From contig JACJYU010000006.1 of assembly GCA_020635915.1 (NCBI GenBank), positions 1 to 27,246 of the forward strand: a stretch of DNA of 27,246 nucleotides. The letters run 5' to 3'. The notes under the pieces are model-generated. The model did not search any database, was not told the DNA's origin, and saw nothing but the letters and a program-made list of their open reading frames with translations. The position numbers and the translations under genes were made by a program. Shown here one piece after another: positions 1-9,400 of the stretch. The DNA is from Flammeovirgaceae bacterium. Its GTDB lineage: Bacteria; Bacteroidota; Bacteroidia; Cytophagales; Cyclobacteriaceae. Numbering within the stretch: the stretch's first letter is position 1; every line of letters begins with the position of its first letter.

Positions 1-21
1 ATTGCAGTGCCCTTTTTATGT

Positions 22-29
22 TAAATTCG
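22..29 (+). promoter_or_regulatory. Candidate -7 box for the PorE-like gene
   Basis: TAAATTCG differs at one position from the Bacteroidota -7 consensus TAnnTTTG. It ends 20 nt before the ATG at 50, a spacing seen at several other genes in this window. No convincing -33 element is visible, so support is weak. Confidence 0.25.
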
Positions 30-49
30 TACGAAACCACTTTTTAAAC

Positions 50-2029
50 ATGCACAGTATCCTCCGAATACTGGTTTTTTTTGTTGTGTTCGTTGCACTT
101 GCCCGCCAAGCCACCGGCCAAAGCCAGGATAAAGAACAATCGGCCTTGTATATGGAACAGGCTGAACTCATCATGTCGGCCACCCAGGCCATTGACGATG
201 CGCTGGACTTAATGGTGGTGGCGGCCAATTTTGACACCACCAGCATAAAGGCCAACTTCCAGGCCGGACAAATGCACCTGCTTACCACCGGCAAGGCCAG
301 GGCAACAAAGTATTTTTTGCGCGTGTACCGGCAGCAGCCAGGCTATCGTTTTGACCTTGAATACCTGATCGGCCAGGGCTACCAATTTGGGCTGGAATTT
401 GAAAAGGCCATTGAATATTACAACCGGTACAAAACCCGCCTGCAACAAAACCCCGGCTATGTGGGCGAGGACAAGATAGGCATGGACAGGGTGGACCGGA
501 AAATTTACGAATGCAACAACGGTATTGAGTTTGTGGCCCGTCCCAGCAATTACTCCATCGTAAACCTGGGCAAGGAGATAAACTCCGAATTTGACGATTA
601 TGCCCCGGTGGTCACCGAAAACGAAGATGAACTTGTTTTTACCTCCAGGAGGAGGGACGGCAACGTGAACGAAGACGTGGCCGATGACAATAAACCTTAT
701 GAGGATATTTTTATTTCGACCAAAGTGGATGGAGAATGGGGCAAGGCAAAGAACATTAGCAACGTGGTAAATACCCCATACAACGACTCGAACCTCGCCT
801 TGTCTGCCGATGGAAAAAAATTGTTTATATACAAAGACCTAAATGACGGGGACATATACGTAAGCAAGCGGCAGGAGGATGGCACCTGGGCATTGCCTGA
901 GCCGTTGCCAGGGGATGTTAATTCCAGCTATAGGGAAACCTCCGTGTCCCTTTCCAAAGATGGCAACAGCCTTTATTTTGCCAGCGACCGGCCGGGTGGG
1001 TTGGGAGGGTCGGATATTTACGTGGCCACCCTAAATGGGGTGGGCGAATGGACAAGGGTAAAAAACCTGGGGCCGAACATAAATTCCGAATTTGATGAAG
1101 ACAGCCCGTTTATAGACTACGACAATACCACTTTATATTTTTCCTCCAATGGAAGGAAAGGCATGGGAGGGTTTGATATTTTTCGCAGCACCTTGACCAA
1201 TGCCAGGAAAAACGAATGGACGGAAGCCGAAAACCTTGGCTACCCGATGAACACGCCAGAAGACGATATATTTTATGTGGGGTCCAATGATGGCGAACGG
1301 GGCTACTACTCCTCCATACGCGATGATGGCATGGGCTATTCCGATATTTATATCATCACCACCCCAAAAGGCAAGCCTCCCGTCCACGACAAGGAATTGC
1401 TGCCCCTGCAATACGAGGTTACCGTTATGGACAGTGAGACGAAGGAGCCCCTTGAGGCCAAGGTCAAATTGACGCATATCCAGGACAATACGGTTTCCGG
1501 GGTAAGGACGGAGCGGCCGGGGAAATATGTTTTTTCCGTGGAGTCACCGGAAACGGACGAGTACAACCTTTCCGTTGAAAGCGATGGGTATGCCTTTCAA
1601 AATATTATGGTGGAGATCAGGGGGGCTTCGGAATTTGAGCGGAGCGCCACCCTTGCCGTGATGATGAAGAAGCTCAAGGTGGGCACCGTGTCGGTTTTGC
1701 GCAATATTTATTTCGACTATGGGAAAGCCACCTTTCAGCAGGACTCCTACAGTGAGTTGAACAAGCTTGAAAACATGCTCAAGAAAAACGAAAACATCAA
1801 AGTGGAGATAGCCGGGCATACGGACAACGTAAGCAGTGCTGCCTTTAACATGAAATTGTCCCTTCAAAGGGCCAATGCCGTAAAAGGGTTTTTGACTTCA
1901 AGGGGAATTGATCCGCGCAGGGTGACAACGGTAGGGTATGGCGAGGAAAGGCCTATCGCCAGCAACGATGACGAAAAAGATGGCCGGGAACTAAATAGGC
2001 GGGTGGAGTTTAAGGTAATCGGCAATTAG
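50..2029 (+). CDS. PorE-like TPR / WD40-like propeller / OmpA C-terminal envelope protein
   Basis: This 659-residue exported protein probably links the outer membrane to peptidoglycan. ATG at 50 is chosen because it opens a good signal peptide (MHSILRILVFFVVFVALARQ); the frame is open upstream but has only a TTG. A TPR-like helical region covers about residues 30-150. WD40-like (PD40) blades run about 170-440, with repeated 'LYFxS' and 'GGxDIY/F' motifs. A carboxypeptidase-regulatory-like beta fold lies at about 453-545. An OmpA C-terminal domain lies at about 551-657, with FDYGKA, HTDN (590-593), R607 and NRRVEF. This domain order matches PorE of the type IX secretion system as described in Porphyromonas. 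Unlike that lipoprotein, no lipobox cysteine follows the signal here. Bacteroidota carry several paralogues with this layout, so a true PorE assignment is uncertain, while the domain architecture is secure. Confidence 0.88.
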   Translation: MHSILRILVFFVVFVALARQATGQSQDKEQSALYMEQAELIMSATQAIDDALDLMVVAANFDTTSIKANFQAGQMHLLTTGKARATKYFLRVYRQQPGYRFDLEYLIGQGYQFGLEFEKAIEYYNRYKTRLQQNPGYVGEDKIGMDRVDRKIYECNNGIEFVARPSNYSIVNLGKEINSEFDDYAPVVTENEDELVFTSRRRDGNVNEDVADDNKPYEDIFISTKVDGEWGKAKNISNVVNTPYNDSNLALSADGKKLFIYKDLNDGDIYVSKRQEDGTWALPEPLPGDVNSSYRETSVSLSKDGNSLYFASDRPGGLGGSDIYVATLNGVGEWTRVKNLGPNINSEFDEDSPFIDYDNTTLYFSSNGRKGMGGFDIFRSTLTNARKNEWTEAENLGYPMNTPEDDIFYVGSNDGERGYYSSIRDDGMGYSDIYIITTPKGKPPVHDKELLPLQYEVTVMDSETKEPLEAKVKLTHIQDNTVSGVRTERPGKYVFSVESPETDEYNLSVESDGYAFQNIMVEIRGASEFERSATLAVMMKKLKVGTVSVLRNIYFDYGKATFQQDSYSELNKLENMLKKNENIKVEIAGHTDNVSSAAFNMKLSLQRANAVKGFLTSRGIDPRRVTTVGYGEERPIASNDDEKDGRELNRRVEFKVIGN

Positions 2030-2032
2030 CCC

Positions 2033-2040
2033 TATTTTTG
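2033..2040 (+). promoter_or_regulatory. Candidate -7 box upstream of menG/ubiE
   Basis: TATTTTTG is an exact match to TAnnTTTG. It lies just after the stop codon of the PorE-like gene and 67 nt before the methyltransferase ATG. If used, the leader would contain the hairpin at 2072-2091. No -33 element is evident. Confidence 0.35.
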
Positions 2041-2071
2041 CCAAACGCAAATCCAGGAACAAATTGTGAGG

Positions 2072-2091
2072 AAAGGCCAGCAGGCCTTTTT
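2072..2091 (+). terminator. Short hairpin with T-tract between the PorE-like gene and menG/ubiE
   Basis: AAAGGCC (2072-2078) pairs perfectly with GGCCTTT (2083-2089) around a 4-nt AGCA loop, and the T run continues to 2091. It could end the upstream transcript. Because a candidate promoter lies ahead of it, it could also sit in the menG leader. The stem is only 7 bp, so it is a modest terminator. Confidence 0.45.
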
Positions 2092-2107
2092 GTAGTAAGG
2101 TTTTTTT

Positions 2108-2830
2108 ATGACAGTACTGCCGTATAAAGAAGACAGGTCGACAAAGAAAAGCCAGGTGGCAAAGATGTTTGACAACATCAGCGACAACTATGATTTTCTA
2201 AACCATTTTTTAAGCCTGGGCATTGACATCACATGGAGGAGGAAGGCCATAAGGTCGTTGGCGGCCCTGGCGCCCAGGCAAATACTGGACGTTGCCACCG
2301 GCACGGGCGACTTTGCCATTGAGGCACTGCGGCTTGGCCCCGACAAGGTGGTGGGGGTGGATATTTCCGAAGGCATGCTGGAGGTGGGCAGGAAGAAAAT
2401 GGCAGGGAAGGGCCTGGATGAAAAAATCGAACTTTTGTATGGGGACTCGGAAAACCTTCCGTTTGAGGGGAATAAATTCGATGCGGTGATCGTTGCATTT
2501 GGGGTGCGTAACTTTGAAAACCTCGAAAACGGCCTGGCAGAAATGCTGAGGGTGGTGAGGCCAGGTGGGAAAGTGGTGATATTGGAGTTTTCCAAGCCTC
2601 GCAAATTTCCTTTTAAACAGTTATATAACTTTTATTTTAAATTCGTTTTACCTAAAATCGGGCGTTGGGTATCCAAAGACAGTTCAGCCTACACCTATTT
2701 ACCGGAATCCGTACAGGCCTTCCCTGATGGGGACGGCTTTGTGGAAGTCTTAAACCATGTGGGGTATAAAAACACATCATGCAAGCCACTAACTTTTGGC
2801 ATAAGCTCGCTCTATACCGGCACCAAATAG
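2108..2830 (+). CDS. ubiE: Demethylmenaquinone methyltransferase (MenG/UbiE family)
   Basis: This SAM-dependent C-methyltransferase catalyses the last step of menaquinone synthesis, converting demethylmenaquinone to menaquinone. It is 240 residues, normal for the family. SAM-binding motif I is DVATGTGDFA (61-70). The acidic post-I segment is VVGVDIS, followed by YGDSENLPF (111-119), FGVRNFENLE (131-140) and RPGGKVVILEFSKP (151-164). The UbiE-typical YLPESVQAFPDG region is near the C-terminus. Bacteroidota usually make menaquinone rather than ubiquinone, so MenG activity is the better reading of the UbiE name. The last 52 bases overlap the start of the porT-like gene, which suggests co-transcription. 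Start ATG 2108 matches the usual N-terminus of the family. Confidence 0.95.
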   Translation: MTVLPYKEDRSTKKSQVAKMFDNISDNYDFLNHFLSLGIDITWRRKAIRSLAALAPRQILDVATGTGDFAIEALRLGPDKVVGVDISEGMLEVGRKKMAGKGLDEKIELLYGDSENLPFEGNKFDAVIVAFGVRNFENLENGLAEMLRVVRPGGKVVILEFSKPRKFPFKQLYNFYFKFVLPKIGRWVSKDSSAYTYLPESVQAFPDGDGFVEVLNHVGYKNTSCKPLTFGISSLYTGTK

Positions 2831-3513
2831 TCCTGTGGGCACTGCTGTTGCTCAGCCCCACGGTATGGGGCCAAAGCTATAAGTGGGCAAGACAGCATAA
2901 CCCCAATTATGACGAACGGAAAATAAGCTACGGCTTTATGATCGGTATCCATACTTCGGCCTACCAGGTAAAATATTCTGATAAGTTCGTGACACAGTCT
3001 TTTGATACGGTCCACTCCGTGCTGGCCCCCTTTGCCCCGGGCTTCTCGCTGGGCTTCCTGGTCAACTTAAGGCTTAACGCTGACCTGGACCTGAGGGCAA
3101 TGCCCAAGGCGGGTTTTTATGACCATCAGTTGGAGTATAACTATACCGATGAATCCAGCCAAAGCCAACTTACTGAAACCACTATGGTGGAGGTGCCTAT
3201 ATTGTTGAAGTACAAATCAATGCGGAGGGGGAACGTGCGAATGTACATGGTGGGGGGCATTACCCCTTCCATAGAAGCTTCCGGTAAAAATGACATTCAA
3301 TCTTCCACCGAGGTGTTGGACATCAGGCAAACCAACCTTTCCCTGGACGCGGGGTTTGGTTTTGATTTTTATTTCCCATTGTTCAAATTCTCCCAGGAGA
3401 TCCGTTTTTCCAGGGGCATCGCCAATGTGCTGGGGCCGGACCCCAGCAAGTTTAAGGAGCCTTTGCGCAGGGTAAATACCAATACGATATCCGTTTACTT
3501 TATTTTTCAATAA
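2779..3513 (+). CDS. porT: PorT/SprT-type outer-membrane beta-barrel protein (type IX secretion)
   Basis: The 244-residue product has an N-terminal signal peptide (hydrophobic IVLWALLLLSPTVWG, likely cut near GQS). A short conserved segment follows (NPNYDERKISYGFMIGIH). The rest is alternating beta-strand sequence ending in an aromatic C-terminus (SVYFIFQ), as expected of an outer-membrane barrel. Size, N-terminal motif and placement right after menG/ubiE match the PorT family, a component needed for type IX secretion and gliding in Bacteroidota. The start ATG lies inside the upstream gene, giving a 52-bp overlap. No later ATG would keep the signal peptide, so this start is favoured. A different PorT-family barrel cannot be excluded by eye. 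Confidence 0.8.
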   Translation: MQATNFWHKLALYRHQIVLWALLLLSPTVWGQSYKWARQHNPNYDERKISYGFMIGIHTSAYQVKYSDKFVTQSFDTVHSVLAPFAPGFSLGFLVNLRLNADLDLRAMPKAGFYDHQLEYNYTDESSQSQLTETTMVEVPILLKYKSMRRGNVRMYMVGGITPSIEASGKNDIQSSTEVLDIRQTNLSLDAGFGFDFYFPLFKFSQEIRFSRGIANVLGPDPSKFKEPLRRVNTNTISVYFIFQ

Positions 3514-3514
3514 A

Positions 3515-4276
3515 ATGCCACAAAAAAGAACCGCGATCATAACAGGGGCGACCTCAGGCATAGGGGAGGCCACGGCCAGCCTGCTGGCCGGTCATAATTT
3601 TAGGTTGGTCCTTTGCGGAAGGAGGAAAGACCGGCTGGAAAAACTGAGGCAAGGCCTGTCCCTTAAAACCGAAGTGACCACCTTGTCGTTTGATGTGAGG
3701 GACAAAGGGGCCATAGCGGCCGCATTCCAGTCCCTGGATGATGGGTGGAGGCAGGCGGACGTCCTTGTCAACAATGCGGGAAATGCCCACGGGCTTGCCC
3801 CCATTCAATCGGGGAGCGTGGAAGACTGGGACGCCATGATCGACATCAATGTAAAGGGTTTATTGTACGTCTCGCATGAGGTGTTGCCCGCAATGGTCAA
3901 AAAGAACAGTGGCCATATTGTAAACCTGGGTTCAATAGCAGGGAAGGAAGCCTACCCCAATGGGAACGTGTACTGTGCCAGCAAATTTGCCGTGGATGCC
4001 CTCACCAAAGGGATGCGGATGGATTTGAACGCCCATGGGATAAAGGTAACGGCCATACATCCCGGGCTGGTGGAAACGGAGTTTTCCCTGGTGCGGTTCA
4101 AGGGCGACAAGGGGAGGGCCGATGCGGTGTACCAGGGCTACCAGCCTTTGCGCGCTGAAGACATTGCGGACATGGTTTTATTTGCGCTCACCCGGCCCCC
4201 GCACGTAGTGGTGGCCGACCTGGTGGTGTTTCCGGTGGCACAGGCAAGCTCCACTATAGTGAGGAAAAGTTTATAG
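3515..4276 (+). CDS. Classical SDR oxidoreductase, YdfG-like
   Basis: This 253-residue NAD(P)-dependent short-chain dehydrogenase is probably cytoplasmic. The cofactor motif TGATSGIG is at 10-17 and NNAG at 86-89. The catalytic tetrad is complete: N112, S140, Y153 and K157 (YCASK). Arginines R36-R37 at the end of beta-strand 2 favour NADP(H). The sequence after the active site (IHPGLVETEFSLVRFKGD) resembles the YdfG group, which oxidises serine, 3-hydroxy acids or related substrates; the true substrate is unknown. The gene begins 1 nt after the porT stop codon, so it is probably in the same transcript, although no functional link to secretion is apparent. Its stop overlaps the 3' end of the convergent hydrolase gene by 6 bp. 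Confidence 0.92.
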   Translation: MPQKRTAIITGATSGIGEATASLLAGHNFRLVLCGRRKDRLEKLRQGLSLKTEVTTLSFDVRDKGAIAAAFQSLDDGWRQADVLVNNAGNAHGLAPIQSGSVEDWDAMIDINVKGLLYVSHEVLPAMVKKNSGHIVNLGSIAGKEAYPNGNVYCASKFAVDALTKGMRMDLNAHGIKVTAIHPGLVETEFSLVRFKGDKGRADAVYQGYQPLRAEDIADMVLFALTRPPHVVVADLVVFPVAQASSTIVRKSL

Positions 4277-4933
4277 CGCCATCAAAGACAAAAGCGTGCT
4301 TTCCTGTATTTCGTGTTTTCCGTGAAAGGATATTTTCTCGGGAACGACCTCTATTTTGGCCGAGAGGCGTTCCATTTCCTTCATTCTTTCCGCTGTCACA
4401 AAAGGGTCCTGGTCGCCATATACGGTAATCACTTTTTTGTTTTTTAGGGTTTCCTTTCCGCTTTCAAAATCCATGTCGGGGGGAAAGACGCCTGCCCATA
4501 GGATGAACTTTTCAAAGCGGGGCCTGCCGCTCAACGCCCAACGCGTGGCCGTGGCGCCACCTTGCGAAAACCCGAGGATGGAGACGGAAAGGTTTTGGGC
4601 GTGGCCAAGCTCCAGGTCGTGGATGCGTTGTAGGTAGTGGATGTAGTTCCTTATGTCCATTTCCCGGTTCTCACGGGTCATCCAGGTAGCGCCCACCCGG
4701 TTGCTTCCACCCGTCATCCGGGTGCGCACATCCTCCAGGTAAAACCGGGAAAGGCCCTCCGGGGCGATGACGTAGATGCCCTCGTTTTCCAGTACCGTAA
4801 ACTTCCTGATAAAATATTGTGCCAATTGCCCGTACCCGTGAATGACAAACAAGGCCTGCCGGGTGGTTTCCGTCAGTTTGCCAAGGGTGTAATAACGGGC
4901 TTCAAAATCAAAATGCAACCGTTGCTCTTCCAT
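4271..4933 (-). CDS. Small alpha/beta hydrolase, carboxylesterase/phospholipase-like
   Basis: The 220-residue protein has the fold markers of the Abhydrolase_2 (carboxylesterase/phospholipase) family: IHGYGQ near the oxyanion hole (31-36), nucleophile elbow GFSQGG with S123, acid D176 in YGDQDPF, and base H207 in HGKHEI. There is no signal peptide, so it is likely cytoplasmic. I start it at the ATG at 4931-4933; the longer open frame begins only with TTG (4961-4963), inside a strong hairpin. The substrate is unknown. It is on the opposite strand to the SDR and overlaps its stop codon. The terminator immediately upstream separates it from the ABC transporter operon. Confidence 0.87.
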   Translation of the reverse strand: MEEQRLHFDFEARYYTLGKLTETTRQALFVIHGYGQLAQYFIRKFTVLENEGIYVIAPEGLSRFYLEDVRTRMTGGSNRVGATWMTRENREMDIRNYIHYLQRIHDLELGHAQNLSVSILGFSQGGATATRWALSGRPRFEKFILWAGVFPPDMDFESGKETLKNKKVITVYGDQDPFVTAERMKEMERLSAKIEVVPEKISFHGKHEIQESTLLSLMAL

Positions 4934-4938
4934 GCGCC

Positions 4939-4978
4939 AAAAAAGGAACAGCCGCACCGGCAATCATCGGGGCGGCTG
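4939..4978 (-). terminator. Rho-independent terminator at the end of the SiaC/ABC operon, abutting the hydrolase start
   Basis: Read on the minus strand, a GC-rich stem forms between 4972-4978 and 4949-4955 (CAGCCGC/GCGGCTG, 7 bp). After one mismatch it extends by 3 bp (4968-4970 with 4957-4959) around an 8-nt loop. It is followed by TTCC and six T (to 4939). It lies 22 nt after the stop of the small secreted protein gene. The T-tract ends only 5 nt before the hydrolase ATG, so it could also act as an attenuator for that gene. Confidence 0.72.
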
Positions 4979-5000
4979 CAACCCATTAAGATATGTTTGC

Positions 5001-5432
5001 TTACCGCTTGAACCCCATGGCACTGCCCCCACAGTATGTGGCAGACCCATCAAAGGTATATTGGATGTAATAGATGCCGGTGGCGTTGCAGGGGTAGGCA
5101 ATAGCGGAAATAAACTGGCCGTTAACCTTACTGCTGGCCACCAAATTTCTTTTTGAATCGTACAAGGTCACCACCAGCCCATCGGGGCCGTTGCCCCCCG
5201 CACATAAGTTGATCATGTACTGGGTACCCTTGGTGAACACATAGGAGTACTCTATTTTGTCCTTCGCCCCGCCCTGGCCGTCAATCTTATAACTTTTAAG
5301 AAAATTGAAACCTCCTGACAATTTTGGGATGCAGGCATTGCTTAAGTTCTCGGCATCGCACTGTCCTACCAGCCTTGCCGACCCAAAACTCGCGATGGAA
5401 ATCAATAAGATTGAAAAAACTATCTTTTTCAT
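5001..5432 (-). CDS. Small secreted protein of unknown function
   Basis: I do not recognise a characterised family. The 143-residue product begins with a clear signal peptide (MKKIVFSILLISIASFGSA), then a mature part that starts near QCDAENLSNACIP. The mature chain is rich in beta-prone and Gly/Ser segments and holds several cysteines. These include two near the N-terminus (CDAENLSNAC), LCAGGNGPDG, YPCNATG and TYCGGSA, which suggests a disulfide-bonded beta-sandwich in the periplasm or outside the cell. The start is the ATG at 5430-5432; the frame extends only to a TTG two codons earlier. The gene follows the lipoprotein gene by 13 bp and precedes the terminator, so it is the last gene of the SiaC/ABC transporter operon. 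Confidence 0.8.
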   Translation of the reverse strand: MKKIVFSILLISIASFGSARLVGQCDAENLSNACIPKLSGGFNFLKSYKIDGQGGAKDKIEYSYVFTKGTQYMINLCAGGNGPDGLVVTLYDSKRNLVASSKVNGQFISAIAYPCNATGIYYIQYTFDGSATYCGGSAMGFKR

Positions 5433-5445
5433 ATTCAATGCAATA

Positions 5446-6342
5446 TTAGCTAATGATTTTGTTCCTGATGGAATTGGTCCTGGACATAATGTTTTTTACG
5501 TCTTCATCGGTTATATCAATCGTTGTGGTGCTGTTGTCTTTGATTACAGCTACCCCGTCCACCACTTCCATTGACGACTCTTTGTATGTATAGGTAATGT
5601 TGATTTTGTTAAATTCGGCCTCCAGCGCCTTTAGGTCTGTCAATAACGATGCCATGTTTTCATCGTTTTCGTAAAAGGAAAAGAGGAGCAGGATCTGCTC
5701 CAGGGTGATTTTTTGTTCCCCGATTTTTTCCCTGAGCTCCGTGTGCCCCGGGTTGCCGGCCGCCACCTGACACGTTATTTGCATGGCTTCTATCCATCCC
5801 CCGGTAAGGAGCAAGACGCTGAGGTTGGACCTGTTTTGCTGTTGCAGGTATTCGTTGATGGAATTGAAATTTTGCGTGGTGATCAGCAGCAGCGAATCGA
5901 GGTTTTTACTGTTGGTGGCCAGGCGCCCAATGGTTTCAATATCAAAAAACTGGCCAATGTTCAATTGGTTGGCCAAATCTTTGATGGCAGACAAATATTT
6001 GATCCCGCCCTGGTTTTGCCCGTAAATGTTGGTGTAGCCCAGGTCAGTGCCGTAGATGCCCAGGTTGAGGGCCATTTTAAAGTTGCTGTTGTATTTGGGC
6101 AGGTTGTCAGGGGAGTTGAGCAGGCTGGCGTTGTACTTAATGCCGGATTTTTTCAGCAATGCGGAAATTTCCAATGGGCTTGGGATTTGGTCCAAAATGC
6201 TCCCAATGACCTCGTCATCAATGGTAGGGCCCTGGTTTGATGCAGAATCAAGGCTTTTTTCAAAGGCCTGCTCGTCCGGTTTTTTCCCGGGGCTGCACGA
6301 TAGCAGGAACAAGGCTGCTATGGCCACACTAAAAATTCTCAT
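5446..6342 (-). CDS. Lipoprotein of unknown function in the ABC transporter operon
   Basis: The product has 298 residues and an N-terminal lipoprotein signal (MRIFSVAIAALFLLSC), with the lipidated cysteine at 16. The mature chain is largely helical and includes a conserved-looking stretch (NLGIYGTDLGYTNIYGQNQ) and a GGWIEAMQ segment near its middle. It ends in a polar helix with a KNIMSRTNSIRNKI tail. I recognise no catalytic motif. It is probably anchored in the outer membrane or facing the periplasm. It lies 72 bp downstream of the ABC transporter gene and 13 bp upstream of the small secreted protein on the same strand. A role with the transporter, for example as a periplasmic partner, is inference from position only. 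Confidence 0.83.
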   Translation of the reverse strand: MRIFSVAIAALFLLSCSPGKKPDEQAFEKSLDSASNQGPTIDDEVIGSILDQIPSPLEISALLKKSGIKYNASLLNSPDNLPKYNSNFKMALNLGIYGTDLGYTNIYGQNQGGIKYLSAIKDLANQLNIGQFFDIETIGRLATNSKNLDSLLLITTQNFNSINEYLQQQNRSNLSVLLLTGGWIEAMQITCQVAAGNPGHTELREKIGEQKITLEQILLLFSFYENDENMASLLTDLKALEAEFNKINITYTYKESSMEVVDGVAVIKDNSTTTIDITDEDVKNIMSRTNSIRNKIIS

Positions 6343-6414
6343 AAGCTGTCATTTATCGTTACAAAATAAAAAAATCAACCGTCACTTGCCAAAAATGCAG
6401 GATTTACTTTCCCT

Positions 6415-9400
6415 TTACAAATGGTGCCTTTTGGGCGGGTTGAGGAGTTTTCTTAACAATTCGAAATATAGCATCATGTAAAGGGCGATGGTCATCAGCC
6501 AAATGGCCAGGCTATTGAAGGCGTATGTAGGGAATAGGATGCCTAAAAAGCCCTTTTTAGGGAAAAAGAACGCGGTGCGGTAGTCCAGCGGGTGGAGCGG
6601 GCGGGGCGATTGGAAAACCGGGTCGATCAACTGGACAAGCCGGTCGTCCTGGATGGCCAGCCTCTCTTTTGTGTTGACGTTCTTTACCAGGTCGGCAAGG
6701 CTTTGGTTGTAATAATTGTTTTTTTCCTCGTTCAGGTCATACCCCTGTTTTTCAAAAAACGCCCTTTTTAAATCGGCCGTTTTCACCTGTTCGTTATAAA
6801 CGGTTTGATAGTGTTTCCTGTACTGGTAAAGGTACTTTTCCAACTGGGCGCCAAATTCGCGGGTGTACCCTTCCGTGGTCAAATGGGCCAAGGGGCCGGT
6901 GCCGTCAAGCCCTTCCGTGTAGGGTTCGTCCTTTAAGCCATTTTTCAGGATTTCCAGGGAATGGTGCACCTGTTTTTTTATGGAATCATTCCCGTCCTGG
7001 TAATGGCTTTGCAGGAATTGGTTCCTTTTCAGCAATTCTTCGGCAACATAGGCCGCCTTGAAATCGGCCATGGACGCTTCCTTTTCATAGGGATAGAAAA
7101 GCCTTTCGTAGTCGTTGTTCACAAACTGGTGGACGGCCATGGCTTCATAAGCCCACCTGGAAGCCATGAGGTCGGCCACGAAGGGTACCTTTTCTTTATT
7201 GCTGATGAGGGGGTGAAGTTTGTCGAAACTAAACAACACACCACTTAAAATCATTTGGGGGATCAGGAGCAAGGGTATCAGTACATACACCGTCACGGCC
7301 GAGTTGAACGCGGACGATATGTTCAGCCCCAGCACATTGGCCATGCACGAGGTGGAAAAGAGGATAAACCAGAATGCCAGCACCATGCCTTTTATTTCCA
7401 AAACCAGGTTGCCCACCCACACGAACATCAGCGTTTGAATGGCTGACAACAAAAACAGGATGCCTAATTTCGACACGAGGTAACTGTTCCAGCTTAAATT
7501 CAAAAAAGACTCCCGCTTTAAAATTTTTCGGTCCCTGATGATTTCCTCGGCACTTACGGTAAGGCCCATGAAAAGGGCCACGATTATGCTCATCAACAGG
7601 AATGCAGGGAAGTTTTCGTTAAAACGGAAAATATAACCCTCGCCCCCGGGCGCGCTTTTGTACTTGATGATGAGGGACAGGATCAAGGCCAGCAAGGGCG
7701 CTTCCAGCAGGTTGATCAATAGGTATTGTTGGTTGCTGATCTTGGCCCTCAGGTCCCGGGCGGCAAAGATGACCGCCTGCCTTGCCCTCCCCGGAATATG
7801 CAGGGATTGGGGCGGGTCCCCTTTCTCGTTTGCCAGGGGTGAAATTTTAAACTTGCCTTTGAACATCGTGTGCCACTGCATGGGCGTGACTTTCCTTTTA
7901 TTGGTAGGCTGCCCATATTCATCCACCACTTTGGCATCGATGATGTTAAAGATTTGTTCGGGGTTTACGTTTCCGCATGTTTCACACTGGCCGCGATTGC
8001 TGTGCGCCTGGTGGGTGGCACGCTTAAAGTACGAAACGGCTTCAACGGGCGTGCCGTAGTAGGCAGCGTAACCGCCCGTATCCATAATGATCATCTTATC
8101 AAACATTTTATAGATGTCCGAAGATGGCTGGTGGACAATGGCGAAAACGAGCTTGCCCTTTAGCGACAATTCCTTCAATAGGTCAATTACGTTTTCCGAG
8201 TCACGGGAAGAAAGGCCGGAGGTGGGCTCGTCCAAAAAAAGTATGGCAGGCTCGCGGATAAGCTCCAGTGCGATATTCAGCCTTTTGCGCTGGCCCCCGC
8301 TTATTTTTTTATCCAATACACTGCCTACTTTAAGGTCTTTGCGCGTTTCCAGCCCCAGGTTTTCCAGCACCTTGTGCACGCGGTCGTTCACTTCAGGATG
8401 GGAAAGGTGGGCAAAACAAAGTTTGGCATTGTAATACAGGTTTTCGAAAACGGTAAGTTCCTCAATAAGCAAATCATCCTGCGATACGTAGCCCACTACC
8501 CCATTTATCTTGTCGGGCCTAGCATGGATGTTGTAGCCATTGATGAGGATCTCGCCTTTGGTAGGCTTTTCCAGTCCGGCCAGCACATTGAGGAGGGTGG
8601 TCTTGCCGGCCCCACTGGCGCCCATTATCCCTATGAGCTTGCCCGGCCCCTCGGAAACCACAATGTCCCTAAGCCCTACGGCACCGCTGGGAAACCGGTA
8701 TTCTTCGATGCGTGCGTTAAAAGAAAGCCGGGTGGTTTGCAGTTCTTCATTGAAGTCGGCCACTATGTCGCTGTAATAAAGCGCTGCACCGGATTGTACC
8801 TTTATGGTGCTTCCGTGGGAAAACAAATAGATGCGGTTGCGCTGCATCACAAACCCGTTGAGGTAATGCGACTCGTCACCCAGGTATTGGGCAAAGTACA
8901 GGTCCACGCTGGGCACGTGCATGAAAAACAGGTTGCCGTCAATTTCTGTTTGAATGTGCTTTTGGTTTTTGGCGGCTTTGCCGGGCTGCGCGTTCACCAC
9001 CAGGATTTCCCCAAAGTCCAGCTCCGACATATCGGTGGTGACCACATAGGTTTCGATCAGTTTATGCTCCCTTGCACTGATGTTGAACACCGTGGAAACC
9101 GTGTTGATGATCTCCATGCGCTGTGGCGTAAATTTGTTGTCGGCCCCCACCAACTCCAGCAATTTTATGAGCACGATCACCTTTTGTTTTTGGGTAAGCG
9201 TGCGGTTTATCTTTTTGCAAATCCCGAGGGTGACAATGGAGTCTTTTACGGAAGGGGCGGCAATCGTTTCCTTTTGCACGGGGCCTTCTTCGCTGTACCC
9301 CGAATACTTATCGTAGCGGTCAAGGTAGGCCTGTATGGAGTCGTGGTCCAGTTCCTGCTGAAAGAATCGGATGACATACTGGCGTTCATTTACGGTGACG

